Below are positions 54,118 through 63,429 of a stretch of DNA of 64,000 nt, one piece after another. The stretch's first letter is position 1, and every line of letters begins with the position of its first letter. Below the pieces are notes generated by a model. That model saw only the letters and a program-made list of their open reading frames with translations. It ran no database searches and was not told where the DNA came from. This DNA is from Nocardia sp. NRRL S-836 (GTDB lineage: Bacteria; Actinomycetota; Actinomycetes; Mycobacteriales; Pseudonocardiaceae), in the NCBI RefSeq assembly GCF_001279525.1, contig NZ_LGDY01000094.1, positions 1 through 64,000 on the forward strand. Reading direction: 5' to 3'. A program made the translations under genes and the position numbers.

Positions 54118-56363
54118 TGCGCGGGAGCCGCCTCAGCGGCCTCGGTGGCAGCGGGCGCCTCGGCGGCGTCGGACGCGGGCGCCTCGGCGGCGTCCTCGTT
54201 CACGACCACCAGGCTGATCTTGCCGCGCTGGTCGATGTCGGCGATCTCGACGCGGAGCTTGTCGCCGACCTTGACGACGTCCTCCACCTTCGCGATGCGC
54301 TTGCCGTTGCCCAGCTTCGAGATGTGGACGAGGCCGTCCTTGCCGGGCAGCAGCGAGACGAACGCGCCGAACGCCGCGGTCTTCACCACGGTGCCCAGGA
54401 AGCGCTCGCCGACCTTCGGCAGCTGCGGGTTCGCGATCGCGTTGATCATGCCGATCGCGGCCTCGGCCGAGGGGCCGTCCGCCGCACCGACGTAGATCGT
54501 GCCGTCGTCCTCGATGGAGATGTCGGCACCGGTCTGCTCGGTGATCGAGTTGATCATCTTGCCCTTCGGGCCGATGACCTCGCCGATCTTGTCGGTCGGG
54601 ATCTTGACCGACGTCACGCGCGGAGCGAAGGCGCTCATCTCGTCCGGGTCGGAGATGGCCTCGGCCATGACCTCCAGGATGGTGTAGCGCGCGTCGCGGG
54701 CCTGGCCCAGCGCCGCCGCCAGCACCTCGGACGGGATGCCGTCGAGCTTCGTGTCGAGCTGCAGCGCCGTCACGAACTCCTTGGTGCCCGCGACCTTGAA
54801 GTCCATGTCGCCGAACGCGTCCTCGGCACCGAGGATGTCGGTCAGCGCCACGTAGCGGGTCTCGCCGTCGACCTCGTCCGAGACGAGGCCCATCGCGATG
54901 CCGGAGACCGGGGCCTTCAGCGGCACACCGGCGTTGAGCAGCGACAGGGTCGAGGCGCAGACCGAGCCCATCGACGTCGAACCGTTGGAGCCGAGGGCCT
55001 CGGACACCTGGCGGATCGCGTACGGGAACTCGTCACGCTTCGGCAGCACCGGCATCAGGGCGCGCTCGGCGAGCGCACCGTGGCCGATCTCGCGGCGCTT
55101 CGGCGAACCCACGCGGCCGGTCTCACCGGTCGAGTAGGGCGGGAAGTTGTAGTGGTGCAGGTAGCGCTTGTGCGTCTCGGGGGACAGCGAGTCGATCTGC
55201 TGCTCCATGCGCAGCATGTTCAGCGTGGTGACACCCAGGATCTGGGTCTCGCCGCGCTCGAACAGCGCCGAGCCGTGCGTCCTCGGGATCACGGCGACCT
55301 CGGCACCCAGGTCGCGGATGTCGGTGACACCGCGGCCGTCGATGCGCACCTGGTCGCGCAGGATCCGCTGGCGGACCAGCTTCTTGGTGAGCGAGCGGAA
55401 CGCCGCGCCGATCTCCTTCTCGCGGCCCTCGAACTGCTCGGCCAGCTTGTCCAGCGTGGCGGCCTTGATCTCGTCGAGCTTGTTCTCGCGCTCGGCCTTG
55501 CCCGCGATGGTCAGCGCCTGGGCGAGCTCGCCCGACGCAGCCGACTCGACGGCCTCGAACGCGTCGTCCTGGTAGGCCGGGAACGTCGGGTACTCACCGG
55601 TCTCCTTGGCGGCGACCTGCGCGAGCTGCGCCTGCGCCTCGCAGAGGACCTTGATGAACGGCTTCGCGGCCTCGAGACCCGCGGCCACGACCTCCTCGGT
55701 GGGGGCGACGGCGCCCTCGCCGATCAGGTCGATCACGTTCTCGGTGGCCTCGGCCTCGACCATCATGATCGCGACGTCGCCGGAGTCGACCACGCGGCCC
55801 GCGACGACCATGTCGAACACGGCCTTCTCGAGCTGCTCGTGCGTCGGGAACGCCACCCACTGGCCCTCGATCAGAGCGACGCGGACGCCACCGATCGGGC
55901 CGGAGAACGGCAGGCCGGCGAGCTGCGTCGACGCGGACGCGGCGTTGATCGCCACGACGTCGTACAGGTCGGCCGGGTTGAGGCTCATGACCGTGATGAC
56001 GACCTGGATCTCGTTGCGCAGACCGTCCACGAAGGACGGGCGCAGCGGACGGTCGATCAGGCGGCAGGTGAGGATGGCGTCCGTGCTCGGACGGCCTTCA
56101 CGCCGGAAGAACGAGCCGGGGATGCGGCCCGCGGCGTACATGCGCTCCTCGACGTCCACCGTGAGGGGGAAGAAGTCGAAGTGCTCCTTGGGGTGCTTCG
56201 ACGCCGTGGTGGCGCTGAGCAGCATGGTCTCGTCGTCCAGGTACGCCACGACACTGCCGGCGGCCTGACGCGCGAGACGGCCGGTCTCGAAGCGGATGGT
56301 GCGAGAGCCGAACTTGCCGTTGTCGATAACGGCGGTCGCCTCGTGGACCTCGATGTCCGTCAT
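54114..56363 (-). CDS. pnp: Polyribonucleotide nucleotidyltransferase / guanosine pentaphosphate synthetase
   Basis: A 749-aa phosphorolytic 3'-5' exoribonuclease and, in actinobacteria, (p)ppGpp-related GpsI. Two RNase PH domains are present (first beginning [20 protein letters not shown]; second around [20 protein letters not shown] and [20 protein letters not shown]). They are joined by a helical linker; KH ([20 protein letters not shown] region, then [20 protein letters not shown] with the GxxG loop GPKG near residue 595) and S1 ([20 protein letters not shown]) domains close the chain, ending in an Ala/Glu-rich tail. ATG 56363 has AGGAG upstream in a 244-nt spacer after rpsO that contains hairpins, as expected for an RNase III/PNPase-regulated leader. 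It is coupled to the M16 peptidase (GTGA). Confidence 0.96.
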
Positions 56364-56564
56364 ATATGTGTTACTCCTCGTCTTTTGGACACCGCAGCAC
56401 GCTTGCCTGACGAGGCCGGTCTTCGATCGAAGTCCCCTGGGGCTGCCACCATTTCCTGGGCAACCAGGGGGCCACTACCGAGGACCGGCGATAACTGCTT
56501 CGCGCGATGCGGGTCCTGTTTTGTTCCTCTTTGCAACCAGGGATGTGTATACACCCGGTTGTGC
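56364..56564 (-). promoter_or_regulatory. pnp 5' leader region with stem-loops
   Basis: 201 bp between the rpsO terminator and pnp. Near the middle the minus strand reads CCCCCTGG ... CCAGGGG and flanking CCGGTC ... GACCGG segments that can form one long imperfect stem, like the leaders cut by RNase III in enteric pnp. The palindrome GTGTATACAC (56545-56554) lies at its upstream end. I could not fix the promoter. Confidence 0.4.
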
Positions 56565-56602
56565 GCCGAGGGGGAGTGACCGGCCGGTCACTCCCCCTCG
56601 GC
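56565..56602 (-). terminator. rpsO terminator: perfect 38-bp palindrome
   Basis: Arms 56565-56583 (begin GCCGAGGGGG) and 56584-56602 are exact reverse complements with no spacer in the DNA, 5 bp after the rpsO stop. In RNA the central bases would form the loop. It separates rpsO from pnp. Confidence 0.8.
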
Positions 56603-56607
56603 AAGTG

Positions 56608-56877
56608 TCACCTGCGCAGACCGAGGCGCTGGATCAGCGCGCGGTAGCGGTTGATGTCCACCTTGGTCAGGTAGTTCAGCAGACGGCGGCGACGGCCGAC
56701 CATCAGCAGAAGACCACGGCGGGAGTGGTGGTCGTGCTTGTGCTGCTTGAGGTGCTCCGTGAGGTCCGCGATGCGCTTGCTCAGCAGGGCGACCTGCGCC
56801 TCGGTGGAGCCGGTGTCGCTGTCGTGCAGCCCGTACTCGCCGAGGATGGACTTCTTCTGCTCCGTGGACAGTGCCAC
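56608..56877 (-). CDS. rpsO: 30S ribosomal protein S15
   Basis: An 89-aa S15, which binds the central domain of 16S rRNA. The conserved pattern is clear: [80 protein letters not shown] 56877 is preceded by GGAGAAG. The gene lies upstream of pnp, as in most bacteria, and its terminator separates it from pnp. Length and motifs are normal. Confidence 0.97.
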   Translation of the reverse strand: MALSTEQKKSILGEYGLHDSDTGSTEAQVALLSKRIADLTEHLKQHKHDHHSRRGLLLMVGRRRRLLNYLTKVDINRYRALIQRLGLRR

Positions 56878-57002
56878 TAGGTACTTCTCCTACTTGTTCA
56901 GGTCCGTGCGGCCCCGTCCGCCGAATTGCTGGCCGGGGTAGCCGGTACTGGCCGCCACGGACCGCAGCCAGACCCAACTGGGAAGGTTATCAGGCACGGC
57001 GT

Positions 57003-57449
57003 TCAGCGGCGCGCTGACGTGCGCAACCCCACCCGCGAAACGGGCGTGTACACACCGTCGGCGCTGCTCACGAGCACTGCCTCGGTCGGCGTCCACGGGC
57101 TGCTCTCGAAGCCCGGCATCGGCTGGCCACGGTACCCGTAGGCCAGCGTCAGGTGCGCTTTCCAATTGTCGTCCGCGCCCGCCGCTCTTGCCAACCCAAT
57201 TAGGTCGCCGTCGATTCCCGCCCACAGGATCGTGCCGCGGAAGTGACCGAAGTTCTTCACCCTCAGTTCAGGCGCCGGCCAGCCTTCGAGTGCCCGGAAG
57301 CGTTCCTCGTCGGGGGTGTCGCCGTGGAAGCAGAGCGTGATGTGCCATTTCCCCGGTCGTGTCCACCCGATGTCCAGGGAGCGGTCCAGCACCGCGTCCA
57401 GCTCCTCGACCACGTGCCGGGGTGGGAACAGCGCGGTGAAGAAGCTCAC
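57003..57449 (-). CDS. thpR: RNA 2',3'-cyclic phosphodiesterase (2H family)
   Basis: A 148-aa 2H phosphoesterase, historically called 2'-5' RNA ligase. Both catalytic H-x-T-x motifs are present: KWHITLCFHGDTP near residue 36 and KAHLTLAYGYRGQ near residue 97. It hydrolyses 2',3'-cyclic phosphates at RNA ends. ATG 57449 overlaps the stop of the upstream HTH gene (ATGA). The length is slightly short for ThpR (usual 170-190) but both motifs and spacing are intact. Confidence 0.92.
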   Translation of the reverse strand: MSFFTALFPPRHVVEELDAVLDRSLDIGWTRPGKWHITLCFHGDTPDEERFRALEGWPAPELRVKNFGHFRGTILWAGIDGDLIGLARAAGADDNWKAHLTLAYGYRGQPMPGFESSPWTPTEAVLVSSADGVYTPVSRVGLRTSARR

Positions 57450-57928
57450 CGCTGGCCGGCGGCCCGGATGGCGCGGCGGAACAGTTCGGCGAGGGCCGGG
57501 AAGTCCTCGTGCAGGAGATCGGCGGCCTGCTGGAGCTCGACCCGGTCGGCGACCCGCCGCAGCACCGGGTACGCGACGCTCTCGTCGCCGTTGACCGGCA
57601 ACGAGTCACGCGACACCGTCGGCTTGGACTCGCGCACGTCGTCAAGCGCGCGCTGCAACGCCTCCGGCGCCCCGGTCGCCACGTCCGGAGTGAGCACCTT
57701 GCGTTCGAGCATGATCATCCGCGCGAGCACGGCCGGGTTGCCGATCTTGGCCCGCCGCCCGCTCATGACCTGGCTGAGCATCGGCGCGCTGATCCCCAGC
57801 ACGTCGGCGAGCTGCGCCTGGGACACGTTGAAGGCCACGACCAACCGGCGCACCCGGTCTCCCAGGGGCTCCCCGTACCACTCCCGCTGGAGGGCCAGGT
57901 TGCGCTGAACGATCTTGTGGTCCTCCAC
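57446..57928 (-). CDS. Helix-turn-helix DNA-binding protein
   Basis: A 160-aa regulator with a Cro/XRE-like helix-turn-helix at residues about 20-62 (LGDRVRRLVVAFNVSQAQLA, DVLGISAPMLSQVMSGRRAK). A linker with LERKVLTPDVATGAPEALQR follows, then a helical C-terminus (ADRVELQQAADLLHEDFPAL). GTG 57928 has GGGAGAGG just upstream. An ATG further up would add residues unlike the family (LAGCGSKQATGEA). It is coupled to the 2H phosphodiesterase (ATGA). Target genes are not evident. Confidence 0.85.
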   Translation of the reverse strand: MEDHKIVQRNLALQREWYGEPLGDRVRRLVVAFNVSQAQLADVLGISAPMLSQVMSGRRAKIGNPAVLARMIMLERKVLTPDVATGAPEALQRALDDVRESKPTVSRDSLPVNGDESVAYPVLRRVADRVELQQAADLLHEDFPALAELFRRAIRAAGQR

Positions 57929-58010
57929 CTTGGCCTCTCCCGTAGCCTGCTTCGACCCGCATCCTGCCAGCACGAAGGCCGTCAGATGCCCACTTCGCCC
58001 GATCTGACGG

Positions 58011-58943
58011 TCACGACTCGGTGAGCAGTTCCCTCGTTCGGTCTACATCTCGGTGCATCTGTTCGAGCAGGGCCTCGACGGAGTCGAACTTCTCCATCTC
58101 CCGCAGCCGTTCCACGAAGTCCACGGCCACCCGCTGGCCGTAGTAGTCCTCGTCCACGTCCAGCACGAACGCCTCGACCCGCCGCTCCCGCCCGGAGAAC
58201 GTCGGGTTGGTCCCCACGCTCACCGCCGCCCTGAGCGTCTTGCCCTTGGCGTCGGTGAACCAGCAGGCGTAGATCCCGTCCGCCGGCACCGCCGCGAACT
58301 TCGGCGTCGACAGGTTCGCGGTCGGGAACCCGAGGTCCTTGCCCCGCCCGTCGCCCTTGACGACGATCCCTTCCAGCCGGTGCGGCCGCCCCAGCGCCTC
58401 GGCCGCGGCCTTCACATCGCCCGCGTCGATGCACGCGCGGATGTACGTCGACGAGTAGGTCACGTCGTCAGCGGACACCAGATCAGCCCCCTCGGTCACG
58501 AACCCGAACCGCTGCCCGAGCTGGCGCAGCATCGAAACGTTACCCGCCGCCCTGTGCCCGAAGGTGAAGTTCTCACCCACCACGACAGCCGCCGCGTGCA
58601 GCTTCTCCACCAGCACCTCGTGCACGAACTCGTCCGCGGGCATGCGGCTGGTCTCCAGGCTGAACGGCACCACCACGAAGTGGTCGATGCCGAGCTCCTC
58701 GACCAGCTGGGCCCTGCGCCGCAGCGTCGTCAGCTGGGCGGGGTGGCTGCCCGGCCGCACCACCTCGGACGGGTGCGGGTCGAACGTCATCAGCACCCCC
58801 GGCAGGCCGCGCTCCTGAGCGAGCTCGACGGCACGGCCGATGAGCGCCTGATGCCCTTTGTGGACACCGTCGAACACACCGATGGTGACCACGCAGCGGC
58901 CCCAGCCGCCGGGAAGGTGATCCAGTCCGCGCCAGCGTTGCAC
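58011..58943 (-). CDS. ribF: Bifunctional riboflavin kinase / FAD synthetase
   Basis: A 310-aa enzyme making FMN and then FAD. The N-terminal adenylyltransferase domain has VVTIGVFDGVHKGHQALIGR (nucleotide-binding G-x-F-D-G-V-H-x-G-H) and VGENFTFGHRAAGNVSMLR. The C-terminal kinase domain has GKDLGFPTANLS (the conserved PTAN) near residue 205 and FSGRERRVEAFVLDVDEDYY with the catalytic Glu. It starts at GTG 58943. ribF next to truB and rpsO is the standard actinobacterial order. Confidence 0.95.
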   Translation of the reverse strand: MQRWRGLDHLPGGWGRCVVTIGVFDGVHKGHQALIGRAVELAQERGLPGVLMTFDPHPSEVVRPGSHPAQLTTLRRRAQLVEELGIDHFVVVPFSLETSRMPADEFVHEVLVEKLHAAAVVVGENFTFGHRAAGNVSMLRQLGQRFGFVTEGADLVSADDVTYSSTYIRACIDAGDVKAAAEALGRPHRLEGIVVKGDGRGKDLGFPTANLSTPKFAAVPADGIYACWFTDAKGKTLRAAVSVGTNPTFSGRERRVEAFVLDVDEDYYGQRVAVDFVERLREMEKFDSVEALLEQMHRDVDRTRELLTES

Positions 58944-59010
58944 GTGATCAGCCTACGACCCCGGTCAGGCGTGCCGGTGTCCGCCTCACCGGGCCCGCGG
59001 CGCGGTTTCG

Positions 59011-59898
59011 TCAGCCGGCCGGGCTGAGCACCACCACGGGCTTGGCCTGGCCGTCCTCGTCCTTGGCCAGCGCGATGACGTGGCCGTCCGGCCCGAACAC
59101 GCCGTAGGTGCCGTCGAAACCGCCGGCGCGCAGCCGTTGGCCGTGGGACAGCGCGGACGCCTCCACCGGGTCGATCTCGCGGCGCGGGAACGCCGTGGCG
59201 ACCGCCGCGTCGAGGTCGAGCGACAGGCCGGGCGTCTCCTCCAGCTGCTGCAGCGTGCGGGCGACGCGCAGGTCGAACGGGCCGACCCTGGTGCGGCGCA
59301 ACGCACCCAGGTGGCCGCCGACGCCGAGCGCGGCGCCGAGGTCGCGGGCCAGGGCGCGGACGTAGGTGCCGGACGAGCACTCGACCATCACGTCGAGCAG
59401 CACCTTCTCGTCCTCGCGGCGGCTGAACAGCACGTCGAAGCGGTGCACGGTGACCGGGCGGGCCGGGATGTCGACCTGCTCACCGGCCCGCACCCGTGCG
59501 TAGGCGCGCTTGCCGTCGATCTTCACCGCGCTGACCGCGGACGGCACCTGCTGGATCGGCCCGGTGAGCTTGGCGACCTCGGCAGCGACCGCGTCGTCCG
59601 CGACGTGGCTCGCGTCCACAGTGGACAGCACCTCGCCCTCGGCGTCGTCGGTCGTGGTGGCCGCGCCGAGCACGATCGTGGCGAGGTAGGCCTTGCTGTC
59701 GAGCGCGAGGTGGCCGAGCAGCTTGGTCGCGCGTTCGATGCCGAGCACGAGCACGCCGGTCGCCATCGGGTCGAGCGTGCCGGCGTGCCCGACCTTGCGG
59801 GTGCCGAGGATCCTGCGCACCCGTGCCACCACGTCGTGCGAGGTCATGCCGTCCGGCTTGTCGACGACGACCAGGCCAGGTGCAACAGAACTTTTCAC
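59011..59898 (-). CDS. truB: tRNA pseudouridine(55) synthase
   Basis: A 295-aa pseudouridine synthase modifying U55 in the T-loop of tRNAs. The catalytic Asp is in KVGHAGTLDPMATGVLVLGI near residue 42. Other motifs are GLVVVDKPDGMTSHDVVARV and KAYLATIVLGAATTTDDAEG, then VPSAVSAVKIDGKRAYARVR with the conserved Tyr. The C-terminal PUA-like part is present. GTG 59898 is the first start in frame. It precedes ribF (68 bp). An MFS gene ends 12 bp upstream, at 59910. Confidence 0.95.
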   Translation of the reverse strand: MKSSVAPGLVVVDKPDGMTSHDVVARVRRILGTRKVGHAGTLDPMATGVLVLGIERATKLLGHLALDSKAYLATIVLGAATTTDDAEGEVLSTVDASHVADDAVAAEVAKLTGPIQQVPSAVSAVKIDGKRAYARVRAGEQVDIPARPVTVHRFDVLFSRREDEKVLLDVMVECSSGTYVRALARDLGAALGVGGHLGALRRTRVGPFDLRVARTLQQLEETPGLSLDLDAAVATAFPRREIDPVEASALSHGQRLRAGGFDGTYGVFGPDGHVIALAKDEDGQAKPVVVLSPAG

Positions 59899-59909
59899 GG
59901 CCGCTGATC

Positions 59910-61250
59910 CTAAGCGACGCGCAGAGCGTCCCAGCGCCGACGCCGCAACTGCACCGGCACCGTCTCACCGCGCTCCTCGGCCGCGAACACCGCCGCCCGC
60001 GCACGCCGCCACCAGACCAGCATCCGCCAGGAGCCGAACGCCAGCACCACGACGAGGAAGCTGAACGCCACGCGGAAGGCGTTCTGCGGGCTCAGCACGT
60101 TCTCGAGCAGGTCGAGCAGGACGCCCACGCCGAGCGCCGCCACCGTGACGGCGAGGAAGCCGCCGACGTTGACCAGCCCACTGGCCGTGGACTGCCGGTG
60201 CGACGGGTTGTAGTCACGCGCCAACGCGAACGCCACACCCGAGATGGGGCCGCCGATCGTGAGTACGACGAACACGACCGCGATGACCGGCGACGGCACG
60301 TGCCCGCCCGGCCACAACAACAGCACCGCCCATCCCGCGAGCGCGAACGCCAGGAACCAGCCCGCGATCGGCATGCGCCACTCGGGGTTGCGCGAGAACA
60401 ACGCGCCGATGATCGGACTCGACACGATCGCGCCGATGACCAGCAGTCCGAGCGTGGACGACGCCGCCTTCGGTGACATGCCCTGCGCCTGCACCAGGTA
60501 CGGGTAACCCCACAGCAGCCCGATGACGGCCGGTGTGGACATTGTGCTGAAGTGCGCCCAGAACCCGAGCCGGGTGCCGGGGACGCCCCACGCCTGCCGC
60601 ACCTTCGGCCAGATCTTCTTGAACGGCACGACTTCCGGCTTCGGCGCGGTCGTCCCGTGCGGCACGTCACGGACCTTCAGGAACGCGACCGCGGAGTACA
60701 GCGCGGTGGCGCCGCCCGCAATCAGGAACGCCCACGTCCAGCCGATGCTGCCGAGCATCAGCGTGAGGGGGACCGTCGCGACGAGGTTGCCCACACCACC
60801 CAGCGCGGCCGTGATCGCGACGACGAGCGAGTACTTCCGCGGCGGGAAGTGCGCCGCGACGAGCCGGATCACGCTGATGAACGTCATCGCGTCACCCATG
60901 CCCAGCACAGCGCGCGCGACCAGTCCGAGGGGGTACGACTCGGCTATCGCGAAGAGGACCTGCCCCGTGCCCATGAGCAACGCGGCGACCGTGAGGATCC
61001 GTCGCGGTCCGTAGCGGTCGACGAGCAGACCGGTGGGAATCTGCATGAGGGCGTACACCCCCACCTGCAACACGGTGAACACACCGAGCTGCGCGGGCCC
61101 GAGCCCGAAGCGCTCGCTCGCCTCCAGCCCGGCGACGCCGAGCGTGCTGCGGTGGAAGACGGCGGCGAAGTAGACGAGTACGGCGGTGGTCCAGATCAGC
61201 CACGCGGCACGGACGCCGCGGTTGTCTCGATCTTGGCGGACGACCGGCAA
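59910..61250 (-). CDS. MFS transporter
   Basis: A 446-aa major-facilitator permease with about 12 helices. The loop 2-3 motif is seen as PTGLLVDRYGPRRILTVAAL (G-x-x-x-D-R-x-G-R-R). The first helix segment is TTAVLVYFAAVFHRSTLGVA, resembling actinobacterial nitrate/sugar-like MFS exporters of the HRSSLGVAG type found near truB. TTG 61250 was chosen: GGGGAG lies 9 nt upstream, and a GTG at 61343 would add about 30 polar residues across what looks like promoter sequence (TAACTAATGTT). The substrate is unknown. A basic C-terminal tail follows the last helix. Confidence 0.88.
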   Translation of the reverse strand: MPVVRQDRDNRGVRAAWLIWTTAVLVYFAAVFHRSTLGVAGLEASERFGLGPAQLGVFTVLQVGVYALMQIPTGLLVDRYGPRRILTVAALLMGTGQVLFAIAESYPLGLVARAVLGMGDAMTFISVIRLVAAHFPPRKYSLVVAITAALGGVGNLVATVPLTLMLGSIGWTWAFLIAGGATALYSAVAFLKVRDVPHGTTAPKPEVVPFKKIWPKVRQAWGVPGTRLGFWAHFSTMSTPAVIGLLWGYPYLVQAQGMSPKAASSTLGLLVIGAIVSSPIIGALFSRNPEWRMPIAGWFLAFALAGWAVLLLWPGGHVPSPVIAVVFVVLTIGGPISGVAFALARDYNPSHRQSTASGLVNVGGFLAVTVAALGVGVLLDLLENVLSPQNAFRVAFSFLVVVLAFGSWRMLVWWRRARAAVFAAEERGETVPVQLRRRRWDALRVA

Positions 61251-61411
61251 GGCGACACTCTCCCCAGGTCGAAGGCGGGCAACATTAGTTACATCGCCTA
61301 AACAACCTTCTTGGTAACGATTCCATGCCGTGAACTCCGCCACACGTCAAGTTCGTGACGTTCAGCTCGCCCTTGAGCCGTTGCTCAACCGCTGATCAGA
61401 CCACCGCGACG

Positions 61412-63229
61412 TCAGCGGACCGCGCCCTCGACCGCCCACTCCCCCGACCTGGTCCGCCACACGACCGCGACCAACCGCAGCACCATGAACGCGGACAGCC
61501 CGGTCCAGATGCCGGCCAGCCCCCACCTGAACGCGTACGACGCCCACACGAGCGGCAGGAACCCGATCACCGCGGACCCGAGCGTCGCCGTCCGCATGAA
61601 CTTCACGTCCCCGGCGCCCAGCAACACCCCGTCGAGCGCGAACACCACACCCGCGATCGGTTGCAGCGCAACGAAGAACCACCACGCGTTCGGAATCTCC
61701 GCGAGGACCCCGGCATCCGACGTGAACGCCCTGGGCAACACCGTTGCCACAGCCGCGAAGACCAGCCCGAGCCCCACCCCGAACACCAACCCGTACCGCG
61801 TCACCTGCCACGCCAGCCGCTCAGCCTGCCGCCGCCGCGAAGCCCCCAACGCCGCCCCCACGAGCGACTGCGCGGCAATGGCCAGCGAGTCCAGCACAAG
61901 CGCCAGGAACGTCCACAACTGCAACACGACCTGATGCGCCCCCACAGCCGCAATGGACGTCCGCGCAGCAACCGACGCCGCACTGATGAAGCACGCCTGG
62001 AACGCCAAACTCCGCAACACCAGATCACGCCCCATGCCAAGCTGCGCGCGCATAGCCGCCCAATGCGGCGTCAACGGCACACGCTCCGCAACCAGCGCCT
62101 TGAAGAACAACCCCGCGGACAACACCTGCGCGACGACGTTGGCGATCGCCGACCCCTCCAACCCCCACCCCGCGCCGTAGACGAGCGCGGGACAGAGGAC
62201 GGCACTGATCCCGTTGCCGACCAAGATGTACCGAAGCGGCCGCCGCGTGTCCTGCACCCCGCGCATCCACCCGTTGCCGGCCATCGTGACCAGGATGAAC
62301 GGCGCCCCGAACAACGCGATCCGCACCCACTCGACCGCCGCGTCCGCAACCGCCCCGCCCCCGGCGAGAACCTCCGCCAACGGCCGCGCGAACACCTGCC
62401 CCAGCAACACCACCAACACACCCGCGGCCAACGCCAGCCACGTCGCCTGCACCCCTTCGGCCACGGCTTCCCCACGCCGCCCCGCCCCGTGCAACCGAGC
62501 CGTGCGCGCAGTCGTGCCGTACGACAGGAACGTCAGCTGCGTCGACACCTGCGTCAGCAGCACACCCCCGAGCGCCAACCCGGCCAACGGCAACGCGCCC
62601 AGGTGCCCGACGACGGCGGTGTCCACCAGGACGTACAACGGCTCCGCGGCCAGCACCCCGAGGGCGGGCACGGCCAAGCCGATCACCCGCCGGGCGGGCA
62701 CCTGGTCCGCGTGGTCGGCGCCTTCCGTCGCGGTCCGGTCGGCAGTGTCCACGTTCCGACCGCCGTTCGTCGCGGTCCGGCTGGCGGTGTCCACGCTCAG
62801 AGCACCATTCGTCACTTCCGCAGCAGCGCCACCGGCCGACCCGCCACGCCCAGCGGCGTCCCCGGCACCGGCCCCAACTCCCGCAACGGCGGCACCCGCC
62901 GAGGCACCATGGCCAGCGGCGTGCGCACTCACATCTCCGGCGCCGGTCGGCGCCTCCGCCGCGCCGTCACCAGTTGGCACTCCCGCCGTGCCGACACCAC
63001 CCGACGCACCACGCCGAGCAGCGCCCGAGCTCACACCCGGACCGACGTCCGAGCCGCCGCCCACAGCACCCACGCCTGGGCCCTCACCCGCAGCACCCGC
63101 ATCCGAGCCGGCATCCGCAGCGCCCACGTCCGAGCCCAAGCCCGCAGCGCCGGCCGCCTCATCCCGATCCGCGGCACCCCGGCCCACGTCCCGACCCTGA
63201 CCGCCGCTCCCCAGCCCCTGTTCCTCCAC
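61412..63229 (-). CDS. MATE/DinF-type efflux transporter with long Gly/Ala-rich N-terminal extension
   Basis: A 605-aa protein. Residues about 178-600 are a DinF-like MATE transporter: ARRVIGLAVPALGVLAAEPL, YVLVDTAVVGHLGALPLAGL, GNGWMRGVQDTRRPLRYILV, AIGVDGVLLGAGDVKFMRTA-like. It exports drugs or damage products with cation exchange. Residues 1-177 are low-complexity Gly/Ala/Asp/Val (GSDVGAADAGSDAGAAGEG) and include an internal repeat SVDTASRTATNGG / NVDTADRTATEGA. GTG 63229 is 7 nt after TAGGTT (63241-63236), the spacing of a leaderless transcript, so the extension is probably translated. A TTTGGC -35 is possible. Confidence 0.88.
   Translation of the reverse strand: MEEQGLGSGGQGRDVGRGAADRDEAAGAAGLGSDVGAADAGSDAGAAGEGPGVGAVGGGSDVGPGVSSGAARRGASGGVGTAGVPTGDGAAEAPTGAGDVSAHAAGHGASAGAAVAGVGAGAGDAAGRGGSAGGAAAEVTNGALSVDTASRTATNGGRNVDTADRTATEGADHADQVPARRVIGLAVPALGVLAAEPLYVLVDTAVVGHLGALPLAGLALGGVLLTQVSTQLTFLSYGTTARTARLHGAGRRGEAVAEGVQATWLALAAGVLVVLLGQVFARPLAEVLAGGGAVADAAVEWVRIALFGAPFILVTMAGNGWMRGVQDTRRPLRYILVGNGISAVLCPALVYGAGWGLEGSAIANVVAQVLSAGLFFKALVAERVPLTPHWAAMRAQLGMGRDLVLRSLAFQACFISAASVAARTSIAAVGAHQVVLQLWTFLALVLDSLAIAAQSLVGAALGASRRRQAERLAWQVTRYGLVFGVGLGLVFAAVATVLPRAFTSDAGVLAEIPNAWWFFVALQPIAGVVFALDGVLLGAGDVKFMRTATLGSAVIGFLPLVWASYAFRWGLAGIWTGLSAFMVLRLVAVVWRTRSGEWAVEGAVR
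62717..62797 (-). repeat. Internal direct repeat in MATE extension
   Basis: The DNA encoding SVDTASRTATNGG (residues 145-157) and NVDTADRTATEGA (159-171) is an imperfect 42-bp direct repeat, the last unit of the extension before the transporter begins. Confidence 0.6.
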
Positions 63230-63429
63230 ACACCGAACCTAAGCGGTCGAGGCCCCCCGCCAAACTGCTTAGCGATGGAAAGCACTCCCACCACCCCGCT
63301 CCCCCGCGCGCTTCCTCCTAACGCGAGACGGCCGAGCAACAACATCCGGACACCCGAACAAGACGAGCACCCCACCGGATCCGGACACCCACGGCCCCAC
63401 ATCCACCCGTTCGAGTGACGTCAGGCCCG

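Noticed and set aside
61355..63418. 687-codon plus-strand open frame
   Set aside because: Low-complexity Arg/Pro/His translation opposite the MATE gene and its GC-rich extension; no fold or start signal.
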